From contig NZ_ATXC01000001.1 of the NCBI RefSeq assembly GCF_000421485.1, positions 1,233,087-1,297,086 of the forward strand: a stretch of 64,000 nt of DNA, given 5' to 3'. Made by a program: the position numbers and the translations under genes. This document shows, piece by piece, positions 38,020 through 47,452 of the stretch (position 1 is the stretch's first letter; the number at the start of each line of letters is the position of its first letter). Source of the DNA: Desulfurobacterium sp. TC5-1 (lineage in GTDB: Bacteria > Aquificota > Aquificia > Desulfurobacteriales > Desulfurobacteriaceae). The notes under the pieces are model-generated. The model did not search any database. It saw nothing but the letters and a program-made list of their open reading frames with translations, and was not told the DNA's origin.

Positions 38020-38810
38020 TGCCTTCTTTTGATGTTTTAACCGTCCTTCCGGGACTGTTTTCAGGCTTTCTCACAGAAGGCGTTATAGGAAGAGCCATAA
38101 AGTCGGGAAAGATCAGCGTAAAAATTCACAATTTGAGAGATTTCACAACAGACAGGCACAGAGTGGTTGATGATGTTCCTTACGGCGGTGGACCCGGCAT
38201 GGTTTTAAAACCGGAACCTATATTTCGGGCGTTTGATCACATCTGCGAAGAGAGGGGAAAAAAACCGTACGTAATTTTAACTGAACCCTGGGGAGAAACT
38301 TTTACACAGAAAAAAGCCATTGAATTATCAAAAAAAGAGAACATACTCATAATATGTGGAAGGTACGAAGGCGTCGATGAGAGAGTGAAAGCGATAGTAG
38401 ATGAAGAGATATCAATAGGAAACTATGTTTTAACAGGCGGGGAACTTCCAGGCATGGTAATAATGGACGCCGTTATAAGACTAATACCCGGTGTTCTCGG
38501 CAGCAGAGAATCTCTTGAAGCAGACTCCTTCAGTGACAGAGGCCTTATGGGATATCCAAACTACACAAGACCTGCAGAATATAGAGGAATGAAGGTTCCA
38601 GAAATCCTTTTATCAGGGCACCATAAAAAGATAGAACTGTGGAGGAAGGAAAAATCTATAGAAAAGACGTACCTTAGAAATCCATCATTAATAGAAAAAC
38701 TTCTTAAAGACGGAAAATTCTCAAAAGAGGAAGAGAGAATCGTCAGAGAGGTAATTAGAAAGTTTTCCAATAAGGTAAAAGGATCCAACGACGGCAATCG
38801 GTCTATCTAA
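38019..38810 (+). CDS. trmD: tRNA (guanine-N1)-methyltransferase
   Basis: 263 residues that methylate G37 of tRNAs to prevent frameshifting. The SPOUT trefoil knot region is clear: VDDVPYGGGPGMVLKPEP, ICGRYEGVDERV, SIGNYVLTGGELPGMVIMDA and the C-terminal RPAEYRGMKVPEILLSGHH. Tightly coupled to rimM; rplS, the usual next gene, is absent. Its last 90 bases overlap the end of folC on the opposite strand. Confidence 0.96.
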   Translation: MPSFDVLTVLPGLFSGFLTEGVIGRAIKSGKISVKIHNLRDFTTDRHRVVDDVPYGGGPGMVLKPEPIFRAFDHICEERGKKPYVILTEPWGETFTQKKAIELSKKENILIICGRYEGVDERVKAIVDEEISIGNYVLTGGELPGMVIMDAVIRLIPGVLGSRESLEADSFSDRGLMGYPNYTRPAEYRGMKVPEILLSGHHKKIELWRKEKSIEKTYLRNPSLIEKLLKDGKFSKEEERIVREVIRKFSNKVKGSNDGNRSI

Positions 38811-39947
38811 AACAGTTGAAATATCCTTCACAATAGCGGCAGAGCCTGAAAATTTTCTGATATCTTCAGCGGAAAGTGCCCTTTCATTATCTATTTCTGT
38901 AACAAATAATTGTCTTCCTCGCGATTTTGTATAGCCTTCAAGAATTGACATAACCCTTTTCACGTCTTTATCCCTTAAACCAGAATAAAGAACATCCACT
39001 TTTAGCTCGAGAAGCTTCAAAGTTTCAACAAACTTCTTTACGGCATCAGGATTATGGGCAACATCCACTATTAAAAGAGGTTTTTCCCTTACAATCTGAA
39101 ATCTTCCCGGAAGCTTCACGCTGGACAATCCCTTCACAGCTTTTGAAACTGAAAACTCTTCGCCAAGAACTTCTTTTAAAATAATCTTTGCAGCTGAAAC
39201 GGCCGTAGCACTGTTTACAGCCTGATGAAACCCGTAAAGAGGAACTAAAAAGCGAAATGCCGAATCCTCATCCCTGTAAAAAGCCTCTGTTCCTGAAAGA
39301 GAAACATTAACATCTAAAGTGGAAAAATCCCTGCCATAAGCGATAATCCTATCCGTAAACTTTTCTGCAAGCCTGAAAACAACCGGCAGATTATCGGAAA
39401 TAACAACAGGAATCCTATCCTTTACAACGTGCAACTTCTCAACAGCTATCTTCTCTATCGTATCACCAAGGTAATCTTTATGGTCAAAATCAATGTGGGT
39501 GATAACCGCTAAATCGTGAGAAATGGCGTTTGTAGCATCAAGCCTTCCGCCAAGTCCAACCTCGTAAACGACAAAATCACAATCTTTAAAAAGAAAAACA
39601 GCAAGCAAAAAAGCAGCCTCAAAGTAAGTCAGAGAGAATTTTTCAACAACAGGCAAAATTTCTCTAAACGCCCTATTCAAAGTCTCTGTATCAACCTGTC
39701 TGAGATCCAAGCGAAATCTCTCGTTGAACCTTAAGATGTGTGGAGATGTAAAAAGACCCACCTTTTTTCCGTGCTCCTTCAAAATAGAAGCAATACAAGT
39801 GGAAGTGGAACCTTTGCCGTTGGTACCGGCAACAATAACGGATGGAGGCAGAGAAAAAGAAAGGGTGCTTAAAGCACCCTTTATCCTGTCAAGCCCGATT
39901 TTCCAGACAAACTCTTTACTGGCAAAATAGGTCTCAAAATCAGTCAC
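38721..39947 (-). CDS. folC: Folylpolyglutamate / dihydrofolate synthase
   Basis: 408 residues of the Mur-ligase-like family that adds glutamates to folates. P-loop GTNGKGS (41-47), FTSPHILRFNERF, YEVGLGGRLDATNAI, ITHIDFDHKDYLG and the C-terminal VVGSFYLIGKL are present. Start is GTG at 39947, next to the accD stop. The last 29 codons, including the conserved GSFYLIG segment, lie inside the 3' end of trmD on the other strand. Confidence 0.95.
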   Translation of the reverse strand: MTDFETYFASKEFVWKIGLDRIKGALSTLSFSLPPSVIVAGTNGKGSTSTCIASILKEHGKKVGLFTSPHILRFNERFRLDLRQVDTETLNRAFREILPVVEKFSLTYFEAAFLLAVFLFKDCDFVVYEVGLGGRLDATNAISHDLAVITHIDFDHKDYLGDTIEKIAVEKLHVVKDRIPVVISDNLPVVFRLAEKFTDRIIAYGRDFSTLDVNVSLSGTEAFYRDEDSAFRFLVPLYGFHQAVNSATAVSAAKIILKEVLGEEFSVSKAVKGLSSVKLPGRFQIVREKPLLIVDVAHNPDAVKKFVETLKLLELKVDVLYSGLRDKDVKRVMSILEGYTKSRGRQLFVTEIDNERALSAEDIRKFSGSAAIVKDISTVLDRPIAVVGSFYLIGKLSNYLSDDSLFLF

Positions 39948-40802
39948 CTAAGCAACTACCTTCTCTGTAAACAGTTTAAGAAAATGGACTATCGTATCCT
40001 TTAAATCTTCCCTTGGAACAACCATGTCTATCAATCCGTGTTCAAGGAGAAACTCTGCCTTTTGAAAACCTTTTGGAAGTTTCTGTCTTATCGTTTGTTC
40101 AATGACCCGGGGGCCGGCGAAACCTATAAGAGCCCCAGGCTCTGCAATAATCACATCCCCTAAAAAGGCAAAGCTTGCAGAAACACCACCCATCGTAGGA
40201 TGGGTAAGAACAGAGATGTAAGGAACCCCCCTTTCCTCAAGACGAGCAAGGGCTGCTGATGTTTTGGCCATCTGCATAAGGGAGATAATTCCCTCCTGCA
40301 TCCTTGCTCCTCCTGAAGAAGAGATACAGATGAAAGGTATCCCTTCCTCTGCAGCCCTTTCTATGTTTCTTGTAATCTTCTCGCCGACCACCGAGCCCAT
40401 ACTTCCACCCATAAACTTAAAATCAAAACAGGTAACATACGCATCTATTTCGCCAATTTTTCCTTTAGCATTCACAACAGCATCTTTTAAACCCGTTTTT
40501 CTCTGAGCAGAAGCAAGTCTTTCAGTGTACGGTTTACGGTCACTAAACCCTAAAATATCTTTTGGCTCAAGCTCTGTATCAAGTTCCTCATACTCCCCTT
40601 TATCAAAAAGGGAAAAGAGTCTTTCTCTTGCTTCCATCGGAAAATGGAAGCCACACTTTGGACACACCATTAAATTCTTTTCAAGCTCACCTCTGAACAG
40701 AAGGCTTTTACACTCGTTACACTTTATCCATAAACCGGAAGGAACCGCTGAAGCTTTTGTTTCCCCGGTATCTATTCCTTTTTTAAACAACTTTCTAAAC
40801 AT
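39948..40802 (-). CDS. accD: Acetyl-CoA carboxylase carboxyltransferase beta subunit
   Basis: 284 residues. A zinc ribbon (Cys28, Cys31, Cys47, Cys50) precedes the carboxyltransferase fold with [11 protein letters not shown] and [18 protein letters not shown]. Partner of AccA in making malonyl-CoA. Three bases separate it from the ArsR-type regulator upstream, and folC follows immediately; accD-folC is a widespread pair. Confidence 0.96.
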   Translation of the reverse strand: MFRKLFKKGIDTGETKASAVPSGLWIKCNECKSLLFRGELEKNLMVCPKCGFHFPMEARERLFSLFDKGEYEELDTELEPKDILGFSDRKPYTERLASAQRKTGLKDAVVNAKGKIGEIDAYVTCFDFKFMGGSMGSVVGEKITRNIERAAEEGIPFICISSSGGARMQEGIISLMQMAKTSAALARLEERGVPYISVLTHPTMGGVSASFAFLGDVIIAEPGALIGFAGPRVIEQTIRQKLPKGFQKAEFLLEHGLIDMVVPREDLKDTIVHFLKLFTEKVVA

Positions 40803-40805
40803 ACT

Positions 40806-41117
40806 TTATCCCTTAAAGCAAATGATGTCAGGCAGTGTATTTAAAAGCTGAATAAAAGCGTCTGAAGAAATGGTGTAATAAACTTTATTCCCCTCTCTCT
40901 TTTTGTCAACTATCCCTTTATAGCGAAGTGTCCTGAGATGCTGCGAAAGAGAAGACTGAGAAATTCCCAATTCTTTCTCAAGGTCTGTTACACACATCGG
41001 TTTTTCTTTTAACTTAAAAAGAATCTTTAATCTTACCGGAGAAGCCAGCGCTTTCAGACATTCCGCTCCTTCTTCAAGTCTCCTGTCGTCAAGCATTTTA
41101 GAACCTGTCTTAGCCAT
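40806..41117 (-). CDS. ArsR-family transcriptional regulator
   Basis: 103 residues, a winged-helix DNA-binding protein (helix-turn-helix about 44-66, with ISQSSLSQHLRTLRYKGIV). It lacks the classical CVC metal site: Cys42 is followed by V-T. It has cysteines at 20, 42 and 100, which could act in redox or sulfur sensing. The ATG at 41117 follows AGGAGG; the longer frame is not supported. A perfect consensus promoter and an A/T palindrome lie upstream, suggesting self-regulation. It leads accD-folC, an unusual context for this family. Confidence 0.88.
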   Translation of the reverse strand: MAKTGSKMLDDRRLEEGAECLKALASPVRLKILFKLKEKPMCVTDLEKELGISQSSLSQHLRTLRYKGIVDKKREGNKVYYTISSDAFIQLLNTLPDIICFKG

Positions 41118-41140
41118 ATAAACCTCCTGAAAAGAATAAC

Positions 41141-41154
41141 AAAATATTAATTTT
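41141..41154. promoter_or_regulatory. A/T-rich inverted repeat, candidate operator
   Basis: AAAAT-ATTA-ATTTT lies between the predicted transcript start (near 41164) and the ribosome site of the ArsR-type gene, a place where its product could block its own transcription. Confidence 0.4.
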
Positions 41155-41170
41155 AGGTGCACTATTTTAA

Positions 41171-41199
41171 ATTATAGAAATCTTGTCTGGTGTTGTCAA
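41171..41199 (-). promoter_or_regulatory. Consensus sigma-70 promoter for arsR-accD-folC
   Basis: Minus strand TTGACA (41199-41194), 17-base spacer, TATAAT (41176-41171): a perfect match to consensus. This is the main element in the 178-base gap between cysQ and the regulator; the rest of that gap is A/T-rich with nothing else recognised. Confidence 0.88.
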
Positions 41200-41295
41200 T
41201 GTCTTATATGCTAAAAAATGAAATTCTATCTATTTTGTATCGAGAATTTAAAAAACCATCTCTCTCCAAAAATCAAAAACCACTTTTTAAGCCAT

Positions 41296-42120
41296 TCATA
41301 AAATAAAATCTTTTCTAAAAACAACAAAGTGCGGGTTCAATAAATCTCTTTTATTGTAAATTAATGGTTTACCTGTTTCATAATTAACAACCCGTCCGCC
41401 TGCCGCTTCAACAACTGCCTGGCCAGCCCCGGTGTCCCACTCCATTGTAGGTGCAAGCCTTGGATAAACATCAGCTTCCCCCTCTGCCACAAGACAGAGC
41501 TTTAAAGAACTTCCTTTAGAAACCGTTCTTATCTTGCCAAACCTCTCTTCCATCTCTTTTATAAAAGCCTCTGTTTCAGGATTTCTATGGGAACGGGAAG
41601 CAACAACAACCACTTCCTCTCTCTTACTCTCTACAGGAAGCCTTACCGCTACCTTTTCTATTTCGTTCCAGAACCTTTCAGGAGAAGTTATCTCTTCTAA
41701 AAAAGAAAATTTGCCATTTTCAACCTTGAAAGCTCCTATCTTTTCCGCTCCATAGTAAAGCGTTTTTACAACAGGTGCATAAACAACCCCTAAAATTGGC
41801 CTTCCATTCTCAATAAGAGCTATATTAACCGTAAATTCACCATTCCTCTTAATAAACTCTTTGGTTCCATCAAGCGGATCTATAAGCCAGAAGCGCTTCC
41901 ACCTGCTCCTCTTTTCATAAGGAACTGTTTTTCCTTCTTCCGAAAGTATAGGATAATCAGGAAGATGGGAAACTATTATCCTGTGAGAAAGCCTATCTGC
42001 TTCTGTAAGAGGTGATTTGTCCGCCTTTTCTTCCACCTCAAAATCTCTCTCATAGACAGAAAGAATAGCTTCACCGCTTTTTAAAGCTGTCGTTATTGCT
42101 GTAAAGAGTAAATCTTTCAT
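41296..42120 (-). CDS. cysQ: 3'(2'),5'-bisphosphate nucleotidase / inositol phosphatase family
   Basis: 274 residues of the FIG superfamily. Metal-binding motifs ILSEEGK (Glu), LIDPLDGTKEFI and EWDTGAGQAVVEAAGG are intact. CysQ removes 3'-phosphate from PAP or PAPS; the related inositol monophosphatase role is harder to exclude. Eleven bases after the GGDEF/EAL gene, with GAGG before ATG. Confidence 0.87.
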   Translation of the reverse strand: MKDLLFTAITTALKSGEAILSVYERDFEVEEKADKSPLTEADRLSHRIIVSHLPDYPILSEEGKTVPYEKRSRWKRFWLIDPLDGTKEFIKRNGEFTVNIALIENGRPILGVVYAPVVKTLYYGAEKIGAFKVENGKFSFLEEITSPERFWNEIEKVAVRLPVESKREEVVVVASRSHRNPETEAFIKEMEERFGKIRTVSKGSSLKLCLVAEGEADVYPRLAPTMEWDTGAGQAVVEAAGGRVVNYETGKPLIYNKRDLLNPHFVVFRKDFIL

Positions 42121-42131
42121 AATTCTATCCT

Positions 42132-43379
42132 CTATATATCTATTTTTACATCATACGGTTCAGGCTGCGGTTTACCTATGAACCATCCCTGACCAAGACC
42201 AACACCGATTTCTCTCATAAGTGTGTAATCCTCTTCGTCCTCTATAAACTCAGCTAAAACCCTCAGTCTAAAAGGCTTGGCAACCTCAACTATCGATTTC
42301 ATAATCGTCAGGTCCCTTATATCTCTCTTCGCTCCTTTAACGAATTCTCCGTCTATCTTAAGAATGTCTGCAGGAAACTTTTTAAGGTAACTGTATGAGG
42401 AGTAACCTGAACCAAAATCGTCAATAGCTATCTTTGCATTCATATCTCTAAAAATCTGAAAGATACTCTGAGCAACGTTCATCCCCATAACTTTCTGCGA
42501 CTCCGTAATCTCAATGACAATATTGGAAGAGTTTAGATTCCTATCTTTCACAACCCTCCATATATTATTGAGTTCCTTAAAAAAGTATTTCATAGAAAGA
42601 TTGAAGAAAAGCTTATAACTATTATCAAGATAAACAGAGGCCTTTTCAAAAATGATCTTATCTATTTCAGGAATTAGATTAAACGTGTTTGCAATATCAA
42701 TAATATAATCTCCTTTTAAAACTTCGTCACCGTGAAATATTCTGGCTAAAACCTCATAACCGTAAATTCTCCCTGTTCTGAGACTCACTATAGGTTGAAA
42801 GTAAGGAATCACTGTCCGCTTTTCTATAGCCTCAACAAGCTTAAGACGTATTTCCTGCATCTTATCAAAATTGCTCGATTCGTTATCTATAAAAACAATA
42901 CAGTTTTTTCCCCTCCTCTTTGCACTGTAAAGTGCCTCCTCGGCCTTTTTAAAGAGATCACACACATTCCCCTGATCTCTTGTGTAAAACGCAACACCGC
43001 AACTTGTGGTCAGAGAGAAAAAGTCCCTTCCTATTTTAAAGTTCAATCTCTCAAAATGCTTGTTGTATATCTCCTCTATTCTGCGAAACCCGAGCACCGG
43101 ATCAAGACCTCTAACAAGAATGGCAAAACTGTTTGAACCAACCTTACCAATAATGAAAGAAGAACAGTACCGGGTAACAACCGAACAGACCTTTTTAGCA
43201 ACGGCAGAAATTACTGCATCTCCCATACGGTAACCGTATGAAAAATTGACCAATTTAAAGTCATCAACATCAATGATGAAAAGAGCAAGGTTATCGTCTT
43301 TAAGAGATGCTACCTTCTCTAAAAACTCCGTCCTATCAAGAATAGCCAAAGAGGAACCACTTTTAAATTCATGGGTCAT
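42132..43379 (-). CDS. Cyclic-di-GMP phosphodiesterase with degenerate GGDEF and intact EAL domain
   Basis: 415 residues. The N-terminal GGDEF-type domain (about 10-165) keeps IIDVDDFK but has GSNSF in place of GG(D/E)EF, so it probably cannot make c-di-GMP and may bind GTP instead. The C-terminal EAL domain (about 180-410) has EVL for EAL, then [28 protein letters not shown] and GQGW, so the metal and substrate residues seem present. No membrane segment, so cytosolic. Overlaps the trpB stop as ATGA. Confidence 0.88.
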   Translation of the reverse strand: MTHEFKSGSSLAILDRTEFLEKVASLKDDNLALFIIDVDDFKLVNFSYGYRMGDAVISAVAKKVCSVVTRYCSSFIIGKVGSNSFAILVRGLDPVLGFRRIEEIYNKHFERLNFKIGRDFFSLTTSCGVAFYTRDQGNVCDLFKKAEEALYSAKRRGKNCIVFIDNESSNFDKMQEIRLKLVEAIEKRTVIPYFQPIVSLRTGRIYGYEVLARIFHGDEVLKGDYIIDIANTFNLIPEIDKIIFEKASVYLDNSYKLFFNLSMKYFFKELNNIWRVVKDRNLNSSNIVIEITESQKVMGMNVAQSIFQIFRDMNAKIAIDDFGSGYSSYSYLKKFPADILKIDGEFVKGAKRDIRDLTIMKSIVEVAKPFRLRVLAEFIEDEEDYTLMREIGVGLGQGWFIGKPQPEPYDVKIDI

Positions 43380-44581
43380 AACTTCAAATCTTCCCTTTCC
43401 GAAAGTATTTCTCCTATCTGGTTTACATCTTTATCACCACGGCCCGATAGATTCATTATAACAACTTTATTTTTCAATTTTGATCTATTTTTAATAAGCC
43501 ATGCCACAGCATGAGAACTCTCAAGTGCCGGAATAATACCCTCTGTTTTTGAAAGAATTTGAAACGCCCTTATCGCCTCCTCATCCGTAACCGCATCGTA
43601 TTTTGCACGGCCAATATGGTGAAGCAGAGCGTGTTCAGGGCCAACACCCGGATAGTCAAGACCCGCAGATACAGAATGTGTCGGTAAAACCTGTCCATCT
43701 TCGGTCTGAAGAAGGTAGGATTTGGCACCGTGAAGAACGCCAAGAGAACCTCTGCATATGCTGGCTGCATGCTTGCCGGTATCAAGGCCGTAGCCACCTG
43801 CCTCAACACCTATGAGTTCAACCTCTTCATCCTCAACAAACGGATAGAAGATTCCCATAGCATTACTCCCACCGCCAACACAGGCAACAATCATATCTGG
43901 GAGCCTTCCCTCTTTTTCAAGTATCTGTTCCTTCGCTTCCCTTCCGATAACAGCCTGAAAATCTCTAACCATTTCCGGATAAGGATGTGGACCTACAACG
44001 GAACCTATTATGTAGTGGGTTGTTCTAACGTTTGTAACCCAATCGCGAATCGCCTCATTTACTGCATCCTTCAGTGTTCTGCTTCCTGACTTAACAACCT
44101 CAACTTTCGCGCCTAAAAGTTCCATCCTGAACACATTCAGTGCCTGACGGTGAACATCCTCTTCACCCATATAAACAACACATTCAAGCCCTAAAAATGC
44201 ACAGGCCGTTGCCGTTGCAACACCGTGCTGACCGGCGCCGGTTTCAGCGATAATCCTCTTTTTTCCCATCTTTTTCGCAAGAAGAGCCTGTCCAAGAGCA
44301 TTGTTTATCTTATGAGCTCCGGTGTGGTTTAAGTCCTCCCTTTTAAGGTATATCCTGACACCGCCACCGATGTACTCAGACAAACCTCTCGCAAATTGAA
44401 GAGGTGTAGGCCTTCCAACGTAATCTTTTAAAAGCGCATTAAACTCTTCCTGAAACGCCTTATCATTCTTATAGTAGTAGTAGCTCTCTTCAAGTTCAGA
44501 AAGTGCCGCCATTAACGTTTCAGGGACAAACTTTCCTCCAAATATGCCAAACCTTCCAAATTTATCAGGAAATTTGTACAC
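43376..44581 (-). CDS. trpB: Tryptophan synthase beta chain
   Basis: 401 residues that condense indole and serine. PLP lysine is in [14 protein letters not shown] (Lys91), and the phosphate-binding GGGSNAMG lies near 237. This is the TrpB1 type that pairs with TrpA. Starts at GTG (44581) behind GAGGAG. trpA is not adjacent; the gene is coupled to a c-di-GMP protein instead. Confidence 0.95.
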   Translation of the reverse strand: MYKFPDKFGRFGIFGGKFVPETLMAALSELEESYYYYKNDKAFQEEFNALLKDYVGRPTPLQFARGLSEYIGGGVRIYLKREDLNHTGAHKINNALGQALLAKKMGKKRIIAETGAGQHGVATATACAFLGLECVVYMGEEDVHRQALNVFRMELLGAKVEVVKSGSRTLKDAVNEAIRDWVTNVRTTHYIIGSVVGPHPYPEMVRDFQAVIGREAKEQILEKEGRLPDMIVACVGGGSNAMGIFYPFVEDEEVELIGVEAGGYGLDTGKHAASICRGSLGVLHGAKSYLLQTEDGQVLPTHSVSAGLDYPGVGPEHALLHHIGRAKYDAVTDEEAIRAFQILSKTEGIIPALESSHAVAWLIKNRSKLKNKVVIMNLSGRGDKDVNQIGEILSEREDLKL

Positions 44582-44647
44582 GCTACACTCCTCCAGAAAA
44601 ATTTACAATGTAAAGTATAAAAGATATCCGAAAAATTTCCTAATAAA

Positions 44648-44673
44648 AAAGCCCCTCTTTAAAGAGGGGCTTT
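44648..44673 (-). terminator. Terminator of the metE-nrd operon
   Basis: Perfect 26-base palindrome with stem AAAGCCCCTCTTT; on the minus strand it runs into TTTTTTATTA. It follows the nrdD C-terminal gene by about 23 bases. Confidence 0.92.
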
Positions 44674-44696
44674 AAATGTACCGATATTAAAATCAG

Positions 44697-45230
44697 TTAA
44701 AGCATTGAGCTTAACTCTTCAAGGATGTGTTCAACATCCTCTTTTCTTACCTCTTTTCTTGTGGCAAAGTCTTCAACCCTTCCGTTCAACCAGAAAAGAT
44801 AGTTCGCCTCTTTGTAATCCTTTGAAATCTTGCCTCTCATTACTGGTCTAAAGTAACCAATAGGTCTTGACCAAAGGGTAACATCTTCAGAACCGCACCT
44901 TTCGCAGACCGTCTTTCTACCAACCATCTTATGACCACAGGTATTGCAGGTTGTTAAAAATGGTGTCTTTGTAAGGTACTGAATGGGAAAATTGTCAATT
45001 ATGTTGAATATGAGTTTTTCCTGCTCTTCCGGTGTCATCTCCTCTGCTGTGAAAAGGTGAAATATACTTCCGCCGGTAGCGTAACTCTGAAAGTGTGAAT
45101 TCACATCTATCTGCTTGAGCAAATCCCCTTCCTGAAACGGTGCCTGAAATCCCGACGTTAAGAACACCCTTTTATTTGCAGGATCACCATTTACACATAT
45201 CTTCGGTGTAATTTTCTGAACTTTCTCCAT
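44697..45230 (-). CDS. nrdD: Anaerobic ribonucleotide reductase, glycyl-radical C-terminal part
   Basis: 177 residues that match the end of class III NrdD: a finger loop region (YATGGSIFHLF), a zinc ribbon (Cys95, Cys98, Cys109, Cys112) and the glycyl-radical motif SRPIGYF with Gly125. On its own it lacks the catalytic barrel. It begins at ATG 45230, two codons after the TAA of the upstream part and in the same frame, with GGGAGG spaced six bases. The two proteins must combine to form one enzyme. A strong terminator follows. Confidence 0.92.
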   Translation of the reverse strand: MEKVQKITPKICVNGDPANKRVFLTSGFQAPFQEGDLLKQIDVNSHFQSYATGGSIFHLFTAEEMTPEEQEKLIFNIIDNFPIQYLTKTPFLTTCNTCGHKMVGRKTVCERCGSEDVTLWSRPIGYFRPVMRGKISKDYKEANYLFWLNGRVEDFATRKEVRKEDVEHILEELSSML

Positions 45231-45233
45231 CTC

Positions 45234-46778
45234 TTACCTCCCAACCGGTATATCAAATATGCGCTCTCCAAACTTCTCAAGCGCCCTATCTATAAATCTA
45301 TTAAGTTCCGGATCCACTGAAATCTCCTTTTCCCTCTCTCCTGAAAGTACCTGAGCAATGGCATTTGCAAAAGCGATATCCTTTTCAGCCATTCTGCACG
45401 CTGCGTTTTCAGACGGCGCATACTCAAGAGAGTAGAGAACCTGATCTTTCTCCATAAACTCGTGAAGCTTCTTGTAGAGATACTGAGCTATCCTGTGCGC
45501 ATACTCCTTTGCTTCATCGTTAAATAAACCGCCTTCAAAACCGGCATTAACCATGCCTTCATGTACACCAACAACGGAAAAGATGTTGAAGAGAGACTTA
45601 TCATCCTTTTGATAGAAAGAAAGATATGGATATAGATCGTTCCAGTGTTTTTTAAGCCATGCTCTCTTCCTTTGAAGAGCCTTTGCACCGATATCCATCA
45701 CGTAATCTATCATGGCCGTTAAAAAGTCAAAATCCTGCTTTGCAAGGAAGAGTAACCTGTTCATATTAATGGCATAAACACCTATACCGCCGACACCTGA
45801 ACCGGAATGGAATGGGTTGGAACCTGTTACCGCTTCAACCTGTGAAATATCAAACAGCATACGGCAACAGTTACTGTAAATCATACCCTCATCAAAGGGC
45901 TTTATGTAAGGATTTTTCTTCTTGTAGATGGAATCTTTCATAAATGGTTCTGTCTTGTAATTCTGAACGTAGAATCCTCCAAAGTACTCTGACTCCTTCA
46001 ACAGAAGCTTCCATGCAGGATTGTTCTTATCAAAATCGTCGGTTACATTAACCGTAATGAGCGGAAATGTAAAAGGATTTCCGTCTGCATCACCCCTCTT
46101 CATAGCTCTAATAAAAGCTTCATTTATCCTGTCAAAGTACTCTGAAGGAATCTCACCGTAGGTGTATGAGAGAAGTTCGCCTGCATATATAACAGGCTCA
46201 TCTTTTAGCCTCGTGTTTGGCTTCGCAAAATCAAGGGTTATGTTTGAAAACGGTGAGTTTCCACTTCTAAACGGAAGGTTAATGTTGTAGAGAAATTCCT
46301 GCCAGATGTTTTCAAGTTCATAATCGGTGTATTTTTTCTTCCCCGTTTTCTCCATGTGATAGAGGTAACCTGCAGCAACGGTTGATATATCGTTAAGAGA
46401 AGTTGCACCTGAAACTTCCTGTGCAACGAGACATATCAGATTCGCACACTGCATAAAGAGTGTTTCCAGTCTCTTTGGAGGCGCCGCCCTCCTTTCGTTT
46501 TTCGCATTACTCCTTAAGCCGTAAAACGCTATATCTTTGGAAGAAAGACCAATACAGTAAGCGGAAAGCCTGTATGTCTGATGATGGTAAGCCCATCCCT
46601 CTTCATGATGAATTCTGACAGGAAGCCCGTCATATATAACATCAAAGAGGTAATCTTTCATTACGTCACCAACAACAACATGTTCAAGAGTGGGAATTCC
46701 TCTAACAAAGTTCGCATTGTTTCTGGCAATATCATCATTACCGATGAAAAGGTCAATAAGCCTGAAATACTTGTTCAT
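45234..46778 (-). CDS. nrdD: Anaerobic ribonucleotide reductase, catalytic barrel part
   Basis: 514 residues covering the ten-strand barrel of class III ribonucleoside-triphosphate reductase, including QCANLICLVAQEVSGATS (about 109-126) and the active-site loop SNCCRMLF (about 300) with the thiyl-radical cysteine. There is no N-terminal ATP-cone. The frame stops with TAA at 45234-45236, and the rest of the enzyme restarts in frame two codons later, so the gene is split. ATG overlaps the nrdG stop by one base (TAATG). Confidence 0.93.
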   Translation of the reverse strand: MNKYFRLIDLFIGNDDIARNNANFVRGIPTLEHVVVGDVMKDYLFDVIYDGLPVRIHHEEGWAYHHQTYRLSAYCIGLSSKDIAFYGLRSNAKNERRAAPPKRLETLFMQCANLICLVAQEVSGATSLNDISTVAAGYLYHMEKTGKKKYTDYELENIWQEFLYNINLPFRSGNSPFSNITLDFAKPNTRLKDEPVIYAGELLSYTYGEIPSEYFDRINEAFIRAMKRGDADGNPFTFPLITVNVTDDFDKNNPAWKLLLKESEYFGGFYVQNYKTEPFMKDSIYKKKNPYIKPFDEGMIYSNCCRMLFDISQVEAVTGSNPFHSGSGVGGIGVYAINMNRLLFLAKQDFDFLTAMIDYVMDIGAKALQRKRAWLKKHWNDLYPYLSFYQKDDKSLFNIFSVVGVHEGMVNAGFEGGLFNDEAKEYAHRIAQYLYKKLHEFMEKDQVLYSLEYAPSENAACRMAEKDIAFANAIAQVLSGEREKEISVDPELNRFIDRALEKFGERIFDIPVGR

Positions 46779-47452
46779 TACGCCTCCACACTGTAAAAAG
46801 GATTAATTTGATAGGGAATCCCTGTTGACTCAGCAAAAGTTCTTATATCAGATAAGTCTTTCTCCGTTAATAAGGGATACCTAACAGTTCTTAATATAGT
46901 CAATTGAGAACCATTTTCAAGAGTGAATTTCTTAATTTTTTCAACAGATTTTTTTAAATTTTCAACATACCAGGATAATTTTTTATCATTTTCAAGTTTA
47001 TTAGAAAATAAAATCTGTTTAAATCTCGCTTTTTCTTCATCAGAATAAACATCTTTTATCGGAATTTTAATATCTAAAGCAAATCCATCCACCATTTTAT
47101 TCCTTATAAGCTCTTCTATTCTGTCAGGTAATGTTCCATTAGTATCTATCCTTACTGGAAAGTCTGCTTTCCTGATAAATTTTAAACCTTCCTCCAGTCT
47201 CTTTTCAAGAGTCGGCTCACCACCAGAGATAATTATCAGTTCAACGCCAAGGAGTTTTAGTTTATCAAGCTTCTCGGATAGTTTTTCATAAGAAATAAAT
47301 CCTGAACGGCTGTCAAACGAGAGTTTGTTATGGCACTGAAAGCATTCAAGGTTGCACAGGGGTATGTACGTATAGAGAACGGCTGATTGAACACCTGGCT
47401 GATCCTTAAACGTAACCGGCGTCTCAACATCAAGGAAAGGGGAGAGAGGCAT
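46778..47452 (-). CDS. nrdG: Anaerobic ribonucleotide reductase activase (radical SAM)
   Basis: 224 residues. The radical-SAM cluster motif C-x3-C-x2-C is at Cys33, Cys37 and Cys40, with the glycine-rich ISGGEPT for AdoMet. It uses a [4Fe-4S] cluster and AdoMet to place the radical on the NrdD glycine. The ATG at 47452 follows AGGAGG and overlaps the metE TGA. Longer than the compact E. coli NrdG (about 150), closer to the anaerobic activase type of Thermotoga-like anaerobes. Confidence 0.92.
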   Translation of the reverse strand: MPLSPFLDVETPVTFKDQPGVQSAVLYTYIPLCNLECFQCHNKLSFDSRSGFISYEKLSEKLDKLKLLGVELIIISGGEPTLEKRLEEGLKFIRKADFPVRIDTNGTLPDRIEELIRNKMVDGFALDIKIPIKDVYSDEEKARFKQILFSNKLENDKKLSWYVENLKKSVEKIKKFTLENGSQLTILRTVRYPLLTEKDLSDIRTFAESTGIPYQINPFYSVEA

